The notes under the pieces are model-generated. The model did not search any database, was not told the DNA's origin, and saw nothing but the letters and a program-made list of their open reading frames with translations. A stretch of DNA of 33,276 bases from Bythopirellula sp. (GTDB lineage Bacteria > Planctomycetota > Planctomycetia > Pirellulales > Lacipirellulaceae). A program made the position numbers and the translations under genes. Position 1 is the first letter of the stretch. The number at the start of each line of letters is the position of its first letter. Shown in pieces: positions 1-9,045 of this stretch. The stretch spans positions 1 to 33,276 of the forward strand of contig JANQQA010000141.1 in assembly GCA_028285205.1 (NCBI GenBank), in the 5' to 3' direction.

Positions 1-1
1 G

Positions 2-598
2 GACGACACGAAGCTTGGCGACATCAAAAAGCACGGCAAAGCGATCAAGAAGGACCATGAGTTGGCGATGGAACTCTGGTCGACCGGCGATTACCATCCG
101 CGCATGCTCTCGGTCTTAATCTTCGATAGGAAGCTGCTGACCGAAGACCTGATCAATCAGCTTGCCGTAGATTTACTTGACCACCAGGAGGAGCAACGGA
201 ATCAACTAACAGACTGGCTATTGGCGAATCAGCTGATGAAGGACAAGAAGCTCGCGGCACTGATGGAAACGTGGGAGCATGACGCGTTGCCGATCCTGCG
301 CCGGCTATTCTGGTACCATCAGGCGCGCCTGCGTTGGACGGGACAGACACCTCCCGAAAACAGCGCAGAGTTGCTCGATTCTCTAGAAAAAAACCTGGCG
401 AGTGAAGAGCCCACAGTGCAATGGGCGATGAACTTCTGCGCCGGACAAATTGGAGTCCACGAACGCAAATACCGATCCCGCTGCATCAAGCTCGGCAAAT
501 CGGTGGGCCTTTACAAAGACGAAAAAGTCGCCAAGAACTGCACGCCATCGTACCTGCCAGAATTCATTCGTATCGAAGTCGCTAAACGAGAATTGTAA
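2..598 (+). CDS. DNA alkylation repair protein (AlkD-like), 3' part only
   Basis: The reading frame is open from the left edge, so the true start lies outside the window. About 198 codons remain and end in TAA at 596-598. The visible protein is almost entirely helical. Its segments WSTGDYHPRMLSVLIFD, NQLTDWLLAN and QWAMNFCAGQIGVH match the pattern of HEAT-like-repeat DNA glycosylases of the AlkC/AlkD superfamily (COG4912 type), in which short helical repeats hold alkylated DNA and release N3- or N7-alkylpurines. The tail, with GLYKDEKVAKNCTPSYLPEFI, is also typical of that family. A TTG at 62 could be read as a start, but the frame upstream of it is open and looks coding, so I treat it as internal. 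It lies on the same strand as the next gene, 154 bp away. The family call is from memory of its sequence pattern. Confidence 0.72.
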   Translation, partial: DDTKLGDIKKHGKAIKKDHELAMELWSTGDYHPRMLSVLIFDRKLLTEDLINQLAVDLLDHQEEQRNQLTDWLLANQLMKDKKLAALMETWEHDALPILRRLFWYHQARLRWTGQTPPENSAELLDSLEKNLASEEPTVQWAMNFCAGQIGVHERKYRSRCIKLGKSVGLYKDEKVAKNCTPSYLPEFIRIEVAKREL

Positions 599-752
599 AC
601 TGATAAGATGCTGCGGGCCGCGACGCTTGGCCAACGCCTCCAAAGTGAGGCCGATCACAACGGACTCTGAGTCGAGTGCAGTGTTAGACCGGCTACTCAC
701 CAGAAACGCAGAAACCGTTGGCTTCAGCAGCCGTGGAGGTACGAATCCTACA

Positions 753-2045
753 ATGCGACGATTGCGATTTAGCCTTGCGATGTTCTTCGTCTTCGTAACC
801 CTGGTCGCTATGGGTTGCTGGTGGTATGTCACGATGCGGCCTAGGTGGGCGGCAGATGCATCTTTGGCGGAACTCAATCTGCTGCAGGGACAGCGTAAGA
901 CGGGGCAGTTAAAGTGGGGAACTGAAATGAGGCAGCTGATTGAGATCGGTCCGCCGGCTCTGCCGGTGCTCATTGAGGCACTGGATTCGACACCCGAGGA
1001 TGATCGGTTCAACCTGCGCACCATCCCCTTCGCCATGAACTGCATCGAGGACCCTCGAGCGGTGCCTGCACTGATTCGCGCCATTCCTCGTTGCTTTGGG
1101 GCAGACGGTAGCGATATGGGCTACCGGGTGGGCGATGCCAAGCTCCGAAAGTACCTCGCAGAGCGTCACGGTGACGAAGATCGCACGATGACCCTGTCTT
1201 ACGGTCGTCCAGTGAATGAAGTATTCGGCGCGCTGAAGAAATTGACGGGGCGAGACGCGGACCATCTTGATTTGGCCTTCGTCTCGAAACGCACCGACGA
1301 TACGCCGCGGCAAACGTTTCTGAAGCGTCGCCTCTACGAGCGGTCAGCCGAACGTTGGGCCGCTTGGTGGGAATCGAATTGGCGTAAGTACACCGGCGAT
1401 TGGCGGTATTCGAAGGTAGATTTGCCGAGCCGATCTGTAGCAATTTCCGACCCTAAAGACGTGGGCGTTGATGAGAACATTACGAGGGTTGCCAAACGGA
1501 GCTACCAAGGAATCATCATCCAGCCGGTATGCGCTAGCAGCCAGAGAGTTTGCTTCCTTGATGTCGACACAAATCGATGGTCCGTCTTGCCCAAACGATT
1601 TGCACATCTGAAGGAACCTGTCGAGACCCTGCCATCGGAAGTTCTTGCTTGGGCCAAACAGGAGGGTTTCGATTTCTACGGAGCGAAACTTCAGGCGGAC
1701 GGCAAATCACATTACGTCATCAAAGCGATTGAAACGCAGGTGATTGAAGTCGACAGTGACAGCAAGGACCGCTCCTGGACTGTGGCATCGGCAAAGCAAC
1801 TCGGCAGACTGACCGGCGAATTGGTCGCCCATTGGGACGCGGCCCAGAATCAGCTAGTGCTTGATTCGCCCGGTGAATTTGTGTTCATTACCAAAGAGAA
1901 CACCGTAGGCATTGTCGCCCTCGGCGCAGAGGTGACCTCCACGGGTTATCGCTTCGGAGAGGCGAGTAAAGACCGCAACCTCGCCACGACGGGGCACCGC
2001 CTGGGCCGCAGGATTGGCTTGTCCTACTTGGTGCCCGGAAACTGA
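753..2045 (+). CDS. Membrane-anchored HEAT-like-repeat protein, function unknown
   Basis: The frame stays open upstream to 450, but that part overlaps the alkylation-repair gene and is low-complexity and non-protein-like. I place the start at ATG 753, which follows GGAGGT (735-740, a rather long 12-nt spacing) and begins a classic signal anchor (MRRLRFSLAMFFVFVTLVAMGCWWY, here split as residues 1-10 basic and 9-25 hydrophobic). The product is about 430 aa. Residues 57-115 contain EIGPPALPVLIEAL and DPRAVPALIRAI, two HEAT-like helical repeats as used for protein-protein contacts. The rest has no motif I recognise. It is probably held in the cytoplasmic membrane with the bulk outside. This short basic leader followed by FxFVTLVA is common in planctomycete proteins. 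Specific function cannot be given. Confidence 0.68.
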   Translation: MRRLRFSLAMFFVFVTLVAMGCWWYVTMRPRWAADASLAELNLLQGQRKTGQLKWGTEMRQLIEIGPPALPVLIEALDSTPEDDRFNLRTIPFAMNCIEDPRAVPALIRAIPRCFGADGSDMGYRVGDAKLRKYLAERHGDEDRTMTLSYGRPVNEVFGALKKLTGRDADHLDLAFVSKRTDDTPRQTFLKRRLYERSAERWAAWWESNWRKYTGDWRYSKVDLPSRSVAISDPKDVGVDENITRVAKRSYQGIIIQPVCASSQRVCFLDVDTNRWSVLPKRFAHLKEPVETLPSEVLAWAKQEGFDFYGAKLQADGKSHYVIKAIETQVIEVDSDSKDRSWTVASAKQLGRLTGELVAHWDAAQNQLVLDSPGEFVFITKENTVGIVALGAEVTSTGYRFGEASKDRNLATTGHRLGRRIGLSYLVPGN

Positions 2046-2119
2046 TCGGAACATCGAAACCGGGCAGCGGTGGCGCGCCTCGAGCAGATTTCGTCAACCA
2101 GCTACCGCGACGATAAGGT

Positions 2120-3139
2120 TCAGATGCCCTTCAAACGTGTCCAGAGTTTTCGAAATATCTCCCCGAGTGGCGCCTGGTGGGGAACTGCGTAGCTCTCTAC
2201 GACCACGCCGGGATTTGGTTTTTCGATGAGTAGATACGTAAACGGATAACGTTGTTGCTCACCGCCAAAATCGAGTTTGCCGAAATTCATCACGTGCAGC
2301 AGCAGCCCTTCTTCGTGAGGCCGGACGCAATAGTATTCGTTGGCAAACCAAGTGAGCCGGTCGACCTCGTAGGTCTCCGCCAGGTCACCAAGCAACTCGT
2401 CGTCGCGTGGTATGAACTCAAAATCGATCTTCGTGTCGGAGTCAAACAGCGAATAGAACCCAACCTGATAGCCCTGCTCACCCTCGGCGACGCCATACCA
2501 GAGAATACTGTTCAGCGGCGTGGGGCACGTCATAAACCGACTCACCTCGACGCTTGACTCAGCCAGCGCGTCGGCGAACACGCCTTCGACGTGGGTCTTC
2601 ACGGCAAATGTAAACACCAAATAGCCGGTGCTGAGAATCAAGCCGAGGTTGTTGATTCGCCGGCGCCAACGACTCGACCGCTCGAAGAACAGGCAAGCGA
2701 CGACACAAGACAAAAACGGAACTGTGTAGAGTGGATCGATGATAAAGATGTTGCTCCATGCAATCCGTGCATCGGAAAACGGTGTGAAGATCTGCGTCCC
2801 GTAGTTCGTACAGCAATCGAGCGCGATATGAGTCAGCAACACGAGAAAGAAAAACGCAAACCAGCGCCAGTAGCCAATCTGTCGCTGATCGTTGCGATAC
2901 CATCGGACGAAGAGCGAGCTGAACAACGGCGTGGCGACCGCAACCAGCAGCAACGAATGACTCAGCGCACGATGATGGACGATAAATCCGACGGGATCCA
3001 ACATCGGAGAGAAAACGACGTCCAAGTCAGGCAACGTACCGAATGCCGCTCCCCAGAAAATCGCGCGATTGCCCAATTGCCGTCCTAGCACGGCTTCGCC
3101 GACAGCCGCGCCCAGGGTGATCTGCGTGACGGAATCCAT
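2120..3139 (-). CDS. Membrane-bound metal-dependent hydrolase, YdjM/PF04307-like
   Basis: A 339-aa protein starting MDSVTQITLGAAVGEAVLG, the standard beginning of the YdjM-type family. It has the family's candidate metal-binding residues: Asp38 and Asp40 (GTLPDLD), His55, His56 and His61 (HHRALSHS), and His104 and Asp108 (THIALDCCTNYG). Several hydrophobic spans in the first 185 residues (around 26-45, 62-80, 92-108, 133-152, 165-182) indicate an integral inner-membrane protein. The C-terminal part, about 150 residues, is soluble and looks extracytoplasmic. E. coli YdjM is LexA-regulated, but I see no LexA box here. The substrate of this family is unknown. The gene converges with the HEAT gene (74 bp between stops) and has only a weak RBS (AGG about 8 nt before ATG). 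Confidence 0.8.
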   Translation of the reverse strand: MDSVTQITLGAAVGEAVLGRQLGNRAIFWGAAFGTLPDLDVVFSPMLDPVGFIVHHRALSHSLLLVAVATPLFSSLFVRWYRNDQRQIGYWRWFAFFFLVLLTHIALDCCTNYGTQIFTPFSDARIAWSNIFIIDPLYTVPFLSCVVACLFFERSSRWRRRINNLGLILSTGYLVFTFAVKTHVEGVFADALAESSVEVSRFMTCPTPLNSILWYGVAEGEQGYQVGFYSLFDSDTKIDFEFIPRDDELLGDLAETYEVDRLTWFANEYYCVRPHEEGLLLHVMNFGKLDFGGEQQRYPFTYLLIEKPNPGVVVESYAVPHQAPLGEIFRKLWTRLKGI

Positions 3140-3228
3140 GCGTACGGCCTAGGTGGGCGATGCCAGGTGAACTATTTGTAATCGAAGCAGGGCCTGACCT
3201 CGGCTCCGACCGGCAGACTCTGGCGTCC

Positions 3229-4917
3229 TCAGACCGCCGCCATCTCCAGCGCCTGTTCAGCTAGTGCCTTGCGTTGTGGACAGCCGTAGTTCGTCCACCA
3301 GTCGGCGGCGATCGCGCTGGTCCAGTCGTCGGTGATGGGCACTTCGTCGAGCATGTAACGCAGCGTCGCGGTGTCCTGGATGCGATCTTCGGGCTGCTTC
3401 TCCAAGCAGCGGAGGATGATCTCTTCCAGCTCGACGGGGATGTCAGGATTCAATTCGCGTGGCGAACGTGGCGTTTCCGACGCCTGGGCGACCATCACTT
3501 TGATCGGCTGACTGTAGTTAAAGGGCGGCTCTCCGGTAGCCATGTAGTACATGACGGCCCCGAGAGAATAGATGTCGCTACGAGCGTCGACTTGCCCGCT
3601 GCCGGTGGCTTGCTCAGGCGACATAAACAGCGGCGAGCCGGTGATCGCGCCTTCTTGCGTCAGGCCACTGTCCTCGACCTCGGTCGTTGGTTTCGCGAGT
3701 CCGAAATCGAGCAACTTCGCCACGTCGAATAATCCGCCACGGTAAGCGCAGTAGATGTTCGCAGGCTTGATATCACGGTGAATCAGCCCCTGATTGTGGG
3801 CTTCGGTCAAAGCGTCACAGATCTGACGCATCAGATGGACGATACGCGCCGGTGGTAGGGCGCCGTGAATGTCCACCAACTCGCCCAGATTGTGACCGGG
3901 GAGGAACTCCATGACATAGTAGAAAGTTCCGTCTGCCGTCCGCCCGTAGTCGAAGATGTCGATCGAGTTCCAATGCGAGAGCTTGGCGGTTGCGCGGACT
4001 TCGCGTTCGAAGCGAGCCAGAACTTGCGGATTGCCGGCTTTCTCCGGCCGGATGATCTTGATCGCACAGGGCCGCTTCATCATCTCGTGCTCAGCCAGGT
4101 AGACTTCGCCCATGCCGCCCGAACCGAGCATTTGCTTGAGACGGTACTGGCCAAGCTGCTTGGCGACGAACGCCTCGTGACGCAGCGCGTTGATCGACTT
4201 CACGCCGACCGTAGCGGTCACGACCGTGAGGATCATGACCATCAGAAGTTCGACGAAAACTCCTTGGAACTCGCTGACCTGCACCAACTCGGCGAACTGA
4301 GGCGAATTGAAATAGGCGAGGATCTCGACCGCAATCGGGCAGAGTCCCATCACACTCATGACGGCCGCCGCACGCTTCCAGGAATTGGGAACGAAGAGCG
4401 CGTAGCAGAAAATCAGCAACGACCAAGCGCCGGCGATATTTGGGATATGCGAGTGTCCATCACCAAGTTGCGCACAGTAGATGAGCTTGTGATAGCCAAG
4501 GAGGACGAAAAACAGACTCGATCCGCCGAAGATCAAGAACTCAGCCAAGTTCAGGTTGCGCTCGATGACGCGGCAGTGCACGCAGAGGCGTTGTGCCACG
4601 AGGCCAAGTAGCACCGTCACGGTCAGGTGCGCGTAGAAAACAACGGCATGATCGCCGAGCACGTACTCGTCGAATGCCCACAGCGAGCGTACGAGGAATG
4701 CAGCGAAGCCGGCACACAGCAGGATTGCGACCATTCGCAACCGGCTGCGGAGTAGATCGCGGGTTTCTTGCGTCTGACCCGGAGCGCTTCCCTCGATCAA
4801 TGCGACTCGTTTGCGGGCGGAGTCGCGCAGATGTGTGCTGTCATTGGAATTGAGCGGAAAGCCCGAGGGGGACTCGATCGTTTCCGCGTTGTCAAATTTG
4901 GCTGCTTCGGGAGCCAT
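3229..4917 (-). CDS. Six-TM serine/threonine protein kinase (Hanks type)
   Basis: The start is ATG 4917, preceded by AGGAGA (minus strand, 4927-4932) at about 9 nt. A longer frame to 5010 exists but lacks this support. The product is 562 aa. Residues 61-240 hold about six hydrophobic helices (around 61-80, 91-108, 123-141, 161-177, 183-203, 221-240). The kinase domain follows at about 258-525, with all hallmarks present: GSGGMGEVY (265-273), Lys287 in AIK, HRDIKPAN (380-387), DFG (404-406) and the APE-equivalent SPE (433-435). It should be catalytically active. The layout is reversed from the common PknB plan, where the kinase is N-terminal and the TM and sensor follow. Here a polytopic membrane sensor precedes the kinase, so the signal may be within or at the membrane. 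It lies 170 bp downstream of the nucleotide-sugar dehydrogenase on the same strand, without obvious functional linkage. Confidence 0.88.
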   Translation of the reverse strand: MAPEAAKFDNAETIESPSGFPLNSNDSTHLRDSARKRVALIEGSAPGQTQETRDLLRSRLRMVAILLCAGFAAFLVRSLWAFDEYVLGDHAVVFYAHLTVTVLLGLVAQRLCVHCRVIERNLNLAEFLIFGGSSLFFVLLGYHKLIYCAQLGDGHSHIPNIAGAWSLLIFCYALFVPNSWKRAAAVMSVMGLCPIAVEILAYFNSPQFAELVQVSEFQGVFVELLMVMILTVVTATVGVKSINALRHEAFVAKQLGQYRLKQMLGSGGMGEVYLAEHEMMKRPCAIKIIRPEKAGNPQVLARFEREVRATAKLSHWNSIDIFDYGRTADGTFYYVMEFLPGHNLGELVDIHGALPPARIVHLMRQICDALTEAHNQGLIHRDIKPANIYCAYRGGLFDVAKLLDFGLAKPTTEVEDSGLTQEGAITGSPLFMSPEQATGSGQVDARSDIYSLGAVMYYMATGEPPFNYSQPIKVMVAQASETPRSPRELNPDIPVELEEIILRCLEKQPEDRIQDTATLRYMLDEVPITDDWTSAIAADWWTNYGCPQRKALAEQALEMAAV

Positions 4918-4926
4918 CCAGTAGGG

Positions 4927-4932
4927 TCTCCT
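4927..4932 (-). promoter_or_regulatory. Shine-Dalgarno AGGAGA that fixes the kinase start
   Basis: On the minus strand AGGAGA sits about 9 nt upstream of ATG 4917. It decides for that start over the in-frame upstream start at 5010, whose extra 31 residues look non-native (Arg/Pro/Cys-rich). Confidence 0.6.
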
Positions 4933-5087
4933 GATCGCAAGAACACTGCAGAACGCTGGGCATGGCGCACGTGCGGCAGAACGGCCGAAGCGTTCCCCTA
5001 TTCTAGTCACTTGGCCCTCGAATGGGCAGTGGCAGAGCGAGATTCCTTCGCGTTAGACCGTGATTGCAGGGGTCGGAACGCTATCGA

Positions 5088-6422
5088 TTACGCCTTGACA
5101 ACCGTTGCTGCGGGAGCGGCAACCCGATGCATTGCGTTACGTGTGTCCACGACTAGCTTGCTATGCCGTCCGATCAGCTCGTAATCGAACGCGGAATGGT
5201 CGGTCGAAATCAGCACGCAGTCCTGCTCGTTAAGGTACGCTTGCGTGAGTTCGGAGCTATGCAAGTCCGGAACATTGAAGTGCCGCATGCCAGGCAGATG
5301 CGGGATGTGTGGGTCGCTGTAAGAGATTTGGGCCCCTTGCGCGGCAAGCAACTCGAGCAACCGAAACGACGGACTTTCGCGCGGATCGTCCACATCGCGT
5401 TTGTAGGCCATGCCCAGGATGCAGATCTTACTACCTTTCACGGACTTCTCCACGTCGTTAAGCGCCCGCGCGACGCGTTGCACGACGTACTCGGGCATGC
5501 TGGTATTCACTTCGCCCGTCAGCTCGATGAAACGGGTCGGCATGTCGTTCTTCCGTGCGACCCAGCTGAGATAGAACGGATCAATCGGAATGCAGTGTCC
5601 ACCCAAGCCGGGACCAGGATAAAAAGCCTGGAATCCAAACGGCTTCGTCTTGGCCGCTTCGATCACGTCCCAGACGTCGATACCAATGTGATCGAACAGT
5701 TTCTTCAGTTCATTCACCAAGGCAATGTTCACGGCTCGGTAGGTGTTTTCCAACACCTTGCAAGCTTCGGCAACTTCGCACGAGGCGACAGGGACCACTT
5801 TGCTGACAGCTTTGCCGTACAGATTCTCGGCCAGTTTCGCGCTGGCTTCGTCGTATCCACCGACCACCTTGGGGATGCCGCCGGCGGTGAAATCTGGATT
5901 GCCGGGATCTTCACGTTCTGGGCTGTAAGCCAGAAAGTAGTCTTCCCCACAAGTGAGTTCACTCTTGCTGAGGATCGGCAGCATGACGTCGCGTGTGGTC
6001 CCGGGGTAGGTCGTGCTTTCCAGCACCACAAGTTGGCCGGGACGCAGGCGCGTAGCAATTTGCTCTGCGGTTGACTCGACGTAGCTCAAATCAGGGTCGC
6101 GGCTTTCGGACAGCGGGGTGGGCACGCAGATGAGGATCGCATCCGGCTCGGCCAAGCGCTTCATCGAGGCTGTCGGCTCAAAGAGTTTCTCCCCGATGCA
6201 GCGTGTCACCCATTCGGAGGAAAGGTGCCCGATGTAGCTTTCGCCCGCCAGCAGTTTTTCCACCTTCGAACTGTCGACATCGAAGCCTAGGACGCGATAG
6301 CCCGCGTCGATGAACGCCTGCGCCAAAGGCAGGCCGACATAGCCCAATCCGACAATGCCAACTAGCGCAGATCGATCGTCGAGTTTTCCCTGCAACGTCG
6401 TTTGGGCAGACTGCTGATTCAT
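5088..6422 (-). CDS. wbpA: UDP-N-acetylhexosamine 6-dehydrogenase (WbpA/TviB/WecC-type)
   Basis: NAD-dependent nucleotide-sugar dehydrogenase of 444 aa that oxidises C6 of a UDP-HexNAc to the uronic acid in the cytoplasm. The Rossmann loop is VGIVGLGYVGLP (21-32), the NAD-binding Asp lies in GFDVD (47-50), and the catalytic cysteine is Cys277 in GGHCIPIDP. That extended signature points to the N-acetyl-sugar branch (WbpA, TviB) rather than UDP-glucose dehydrogenase (Ugd), which has a different surround. GTG 6431 is three codons upstream of ATG 6422; neither has a good Shine-Dalgarno. It is transcribed divergently from the 4-epimerase, the arrangement expected for partners such as TviB/TviC. 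With the WbpB, WbpD and WbpE homologues at 24.6-27.5 kb it would supply UDP-GlcNAcA, the first intermediate of diacetamido-uronate synthesis. The symbol is by homology of role, not proven orthology. Confidence 0.88.
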   Translation of the reverse strand: MNQQSAQTTLQGKLDDRSALVGIVGLGYVGLPLAQAFIDAGYRVLGFDVDSSKVEKLLAGESYIGHLSSEWVTRCIGEKLFEPTASMKRLAEPDAILICVPTPLSESRDPDLSYVESTAEQIATRLRPGQLVVLESTTYPGTTRDVMLPILSKSELTCGEDYFLAYSPEREDPGNPDFTAGGIPKVVGGYDEASAKLAENLYGKAVSKVVPVASCEVAEACKVLENTYRAVNIALVNELKKLFDHIGIDVWDVIEAAKTKPFGFQAFYPGPGLGGHCIPIDPFYLSWVARKNDMPTRFIELTGEVNTSMPEYVVQRVARALNDVEKSVKGSKICILGMAYKRDVDDPRESPSFRLLELLAAQGAQISYSDPHIPHLPGMRHFNVPDLHSSELTQAYLNEQDCVLISTDHSAFDYELIGRHSKLVVDTRNAMHRVAAPAATVVKA

Positions 6423-6802
6423 ATGCCACACTCGTATGGAGCCGCGTCGGCTCGTGAGAATTTCGCCAAGCTACCCCTCCGCAGAATACGAACTAGCTCG
6501 ACACGAGCGACTCGGGGCAACGCAAATGCAATAGCGAAACTTATACGGAAAACCGTCGTAAATCAATAGAAACGAAGCCGCGTCGGAACCCCGTGGCTCG
6601 TTGAAAACCTCCATCCACGATTGGTCGTTTTGCCGTAGGGAGCCGTTAGATCACTCGCATGGCAGCTGATGTTGTCACTTGCCGCAGAAGCCGCGTACAA
6701 TCACGGTTTCGATCGCCCCAGCTCGGTCCGCTAGCAAGTACCGATCGTCTACCCCTGGATGGCACTCGCCCAGCATTCGAACCTGCACCGTTGAGCAACT
6801 GA
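6423..6802. other. 380-bp divergent intergenic region of the sugar gene pair
   Basis: No gene-like reading frame is seen. It holds the plus-strand promoter candidate at 6672-6701 and a weaker minus-strand -10-like TATAAG (6540-6545). The latter has TTGATT at only 15 bp spacing, which is suboptimal, about 115 nt before the dehydrogenase start. An AT-rich stretch around 6520-6575 is the likeliest control zone. Confidence 0.4.
6672..6701 (+). promoter_or_regulatory. Sigma70-like promoter of the 4-epimerase gene
   Basis: TTGTCA (6672-6677, 5/6 to TTGACA) and TACAAT (6696-6701, 5/6 to TATAAT) are 18 bp apart. Transcription would start near 6708, giving a leader of roughly 95 nt before ATG 6803. 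This is the best promoter match I found in the window. It is a pattern match only. Confidence 0.5.
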
Positions 6803-7744
6803 ATGACACGAAAGTTCTTAGTCACCGGAGGCGCCGGATTCATCGGCTCACACATTGCCACCGCGCTGGTCGAGCGCGGCGACGATGTCGTCGTGCTGGA
6901 TAACTTGAGTACCGGCCGTAAGGAGAACCTTGAGCACCTCGGCGACCGGGTCACCCTCATTGAAGGTTCGCTGTTGGATCGTGCCGCCGTGGAGCAGGCG
7001 GTCGAAGGTGCTGATGTCGTGTACCATCAGGCAGCGCTGGCATCGGTGCCACGAAGTGTGAAGAAGCCGCTCGACACCAACGCGGCTTGCGTAACGGGGA
7101 CACTCCATATCCTCGATGCTGCGCGGGTGGCTGGCGTGAAGCGGGTGGTCTATGCGGGGTCAAGTAGTGCGTACGGCGATCAGCCGAACATGTCGAAGCG
7201 CGAGTCAGATCTTCCTAGTCCCCTTTCGCCCTACGCGGCGGCGAAACTCGCGGGGGAACTCTACTGCAAAGCGTTTACCGCGACCTACGGGCTAGAGACC
7301 GTCGTGATCCGGTACTTCAATGTCTTTGGACCTCGGCAAGATCCCAACAGCGAGTACTCGGCAGTCATTCCCATTTTCGTCACGAAGATGGTACGCGGCG
7401 AGCGCCCCACGATTTACGGCGATGGCAATCAGTCACGCGATTTCACGTATATCGACAACGTCGTGCGTGGAAACCTGGCGGCAGCGGACGCGGCCGAGGC
7501 GGTCGGCCATTCGATCAACGTCGCGTGCGGCACACAATTCACCTTGCTGCATCTGGTTGAGGCGATCAACAGGGTGCTCGGCACCGATATCGAACCCATC
7601 TTCGACGCGGCGCGGGCGGGTGACGTTCGCGAGAGCCTGGCCGATATTACCAGCGCCAGAGCGCTGCTCGATTACGAGCCTCAGGTCACCTTCGACGAAG
7701 GCCTACAACGCTCGATCGACTATTATCGCTCGCTTATTGGGTGA
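6803..7744 (+). CDS. NAD-dependent UDP-HexNAc(A) 4-epimerase (WbpP/TviC-type SDR)
   Basis: Extended short-chain dehydrogenase/reductase of 313 aa. The NAD-binding motif is TGGAGFIGS (8-16). The catalytic set is Ser121/Ser122 with Tyr144-x3-Lys148 (SPYAAAKLAGE), and RYFNVFGPRQDP is the substrate-loop signature of UDP-sugar 4-epimerases. HQAALASVPRSVKKP resembles the WbpP/TviC branch that handles N-acetylated sugars. In the cytoplasm it would interconvert gluco- and galacto-epimers of UDP-GlcNAc or its uronic acid. ATG 6803 follows directly on the Rossmann strand; no clear Shine-Dalgarno precedes it. Divergence from the dehydrogenase suggests they serve one pathway. GalE or a dTDP-glucose-dehydratase-like role is less likely because the TGxxGxxG/YxxxK surroundings fit WbpP better. 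Confidence 0.82.
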   Translation: MTRKFLVTGGAGFIGSHIATALVERGDDVVVLDNLSTGRKENLEHLGDRVTLIEGSLLDRAAVEQAVEGADVVYHQAALASVPRSVKKPLDTNAACVTGTLHILDAARVAGVKRVVYAGSSSAYGDQPNMSKRESDLPSPLSPYAAAKLAGELYCKAFTATYGLETVVIRYFNVFGPRQDPNSEYSAVIPIFVTKMVRGERPTIYGDGNQSRDFTYIDNVVRGNLAAADAAEAVGHSINVACGTQFTLLHLVEAINRVLGTDIEPIFDAARAGDVRESLADITSARALLDYEPQVTFDEGLQRSIDYYRSLIG

Positions 7745-7816
7745 TCGTTCCTCGAGTTTTTACTCCGAAGCAGTGGCGTGCTGCTAAGCTGCCGCATAGC
7801 TCACAGATCAGCATTT

Positions 7817-7833
7817 TCCAGTCAGAAACTGGA
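7817..7833. other. Small inverted repeat after the 4-epimerase gene
   Basis: TCCAGT (7817-7822), a 5-nt loop and ACTGGA (7828-7833) can form a 6-bp hairpin 73 bp after the epimerase stop. There is no T run after it, so a terminator function is doubtful. Confidence 0.2.
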
Positions 7834-7951
7834 GCATCATTCTCGCTGTTCTGGACGGCAGACGAGTGAATTCGCTTTCTCAACATCCCCAAGCTATCCT
7901 ATTGTAAGCGCATTTCGTGCTGGCGCTGGCATCCTTGGGAGAGTTCTAGAT

Positions 7952-8953
7952 TTGCGTCGTTTCTTCATCCAACGTAGAGCCGGTTTTACGCTGGTCGAAC
8001 TCTTAGTGGTCATCGCCATTATCGGCGTGCTGCTCGCATTGCTGCTTCCCGCAGTGCAACAGGCTCGCGCCAGTGCGCGCCGCGCACATTGCGCCAACAA
8101 CCTAAAGCAGGTTGGGTTGGCGCTGCAAAATCACCATAGCGCGAAGCGACGCTTTCCGCCGGCGGGCGAAGGGTACGGCTGGTGTCGGCATCCAATGAAT
8201 GGCGGCACTGCTGTCGTCCGCAACTGGAATGGGCTGCTCTACCTGTTGCCGTATTTGGAGCAGCAACAACTTTACGAGCAAATCGACTTTGACAGCGCCA
8301 CCGCCAATACCGTGGCTGGTAATCCCAAGTGCTGCGGACCGAACGAAACGCTGGGGGCGCTGCTGGGCGATGCCGTGGCCAGCGGCAACGATGCCCTCGT
8401 GGCGCAGATTCTGCCGGTGTTCGTGTGCCCCGAGGATATTGGAGAGCCGCACGCACGCAACAGTTTGATGTATCGCGTCGGTTCCAGCGATTTCACCGGC
8501 GCGAAGACGAACTACGATTTTAGCACGGCCAATGCATACACCTGCGCTCACTGGGCACGACACGACGCAGGCGAACGTCGCATGTTCGGCGAAGATAGCA
8601 ATACCGATGCGGCGATGGTCACCGACGGACTCTCCAACACGGTTGCGATGGCCGAGACACTGCGGGACGTAGCCAACGGCGAAGGCATCACTTGGGGCTA
8701 TCGAGCTTGGGTGATGGTTGGAATCGACCTAGGCAATTACGGCATCAACCAATGGCAAGATCCCTACTACATCTCTCGACCGCGCAGGTCGCAACTTCGC
8801 AGTTGGGGACACGCCGGCAGCTTGCACAGCGACAATGTTCACGTACTGATGGCCGATGCGTCGGTGCATCTGTTGCAGGAATCCACCGATGCTCGGGTGC
8901 TGGAGCTGCTTTCTAGCATGGCGGATGGCGAGGCTTTTGACTCACCGTTCTAG
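7952..8953 (+). CDS. DUF1559 prepilin-like protein (copy 1), H-X9-DG variant
   Basis: The start is TTG 7952, with GGGAGAG (7937-7943) 8 nt upstream. The frame is open to 7778 but without an RBS or sensible sequence. The roughly 333-aa product has a short basic leader ending RRAG and then [16 protein letters not shown], a type IV prepilin/pseudopilin cleavage and assembly helix. The DUF1559 (SBP_bac_10-like) domain follows, including the LKQVGLALQNHH, PYLEQQQLYEQI and DGLSNTVAMAET patches. The C-terminal H-X9-DG signature reads HSDNVHVLMADAS, so the terminal Gly is Ala. Planctomycetes encode many of these proteins, presumed to be exported through a type II secretion or pilus-like machinery; their role is unknown. 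It follows the epimerase after about 200 bp, so it may have its own promoter. Confidence 0.85.
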   Translation: MRRFFIQRRAGFTLVELLVVIAIIGVLLALLLPAVQQARASARRAHCANNLKQVGLALQNHHSAKRRFPPAGEGYGWCRHPMNGGTAVVRNWNGLLYLLPYLEQQQLYEQIDFDSATANTVAGNPKCCGPNETLGALLGDAVASGNDALVAQILPVFVCPEDIGEPHARNSLMYRVGSSDFTGAKTNYDFSTANAYTCAHWARHDAGERRMFGEDSNTDAAMVTDGLSNTVAMAETLRDVANGEGITWGYRAWVMVGIDLGNYGINQWQDPYYISRPRRSQLRSWGHAGSLHSDNVHVLMADASVHLLQESTDARVLELLSSMADGEAFDSPF

Positions 8954-9045
8954 TCATGCGGTCATCGTATCGCCGCGTGAGCTGAAGTTGCCGGAATCGC
9001 AGCCGAATCGGCAATTCCCCGCACTTCTCGTACCACGACAAATGC

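Noticed and set aside
450-752. N-terminal extension of the HEAT-like protein frame
   Set aside because: It overlaps the alkylation-repair gene, is low in protein character, and a better start with GGAGGT and a signal anchor is at 753.
383-1084. Long minus-strand open frame
   Set aside because: It is the antisense shadow of the repair and HEAT genes, with no motif or RBS.
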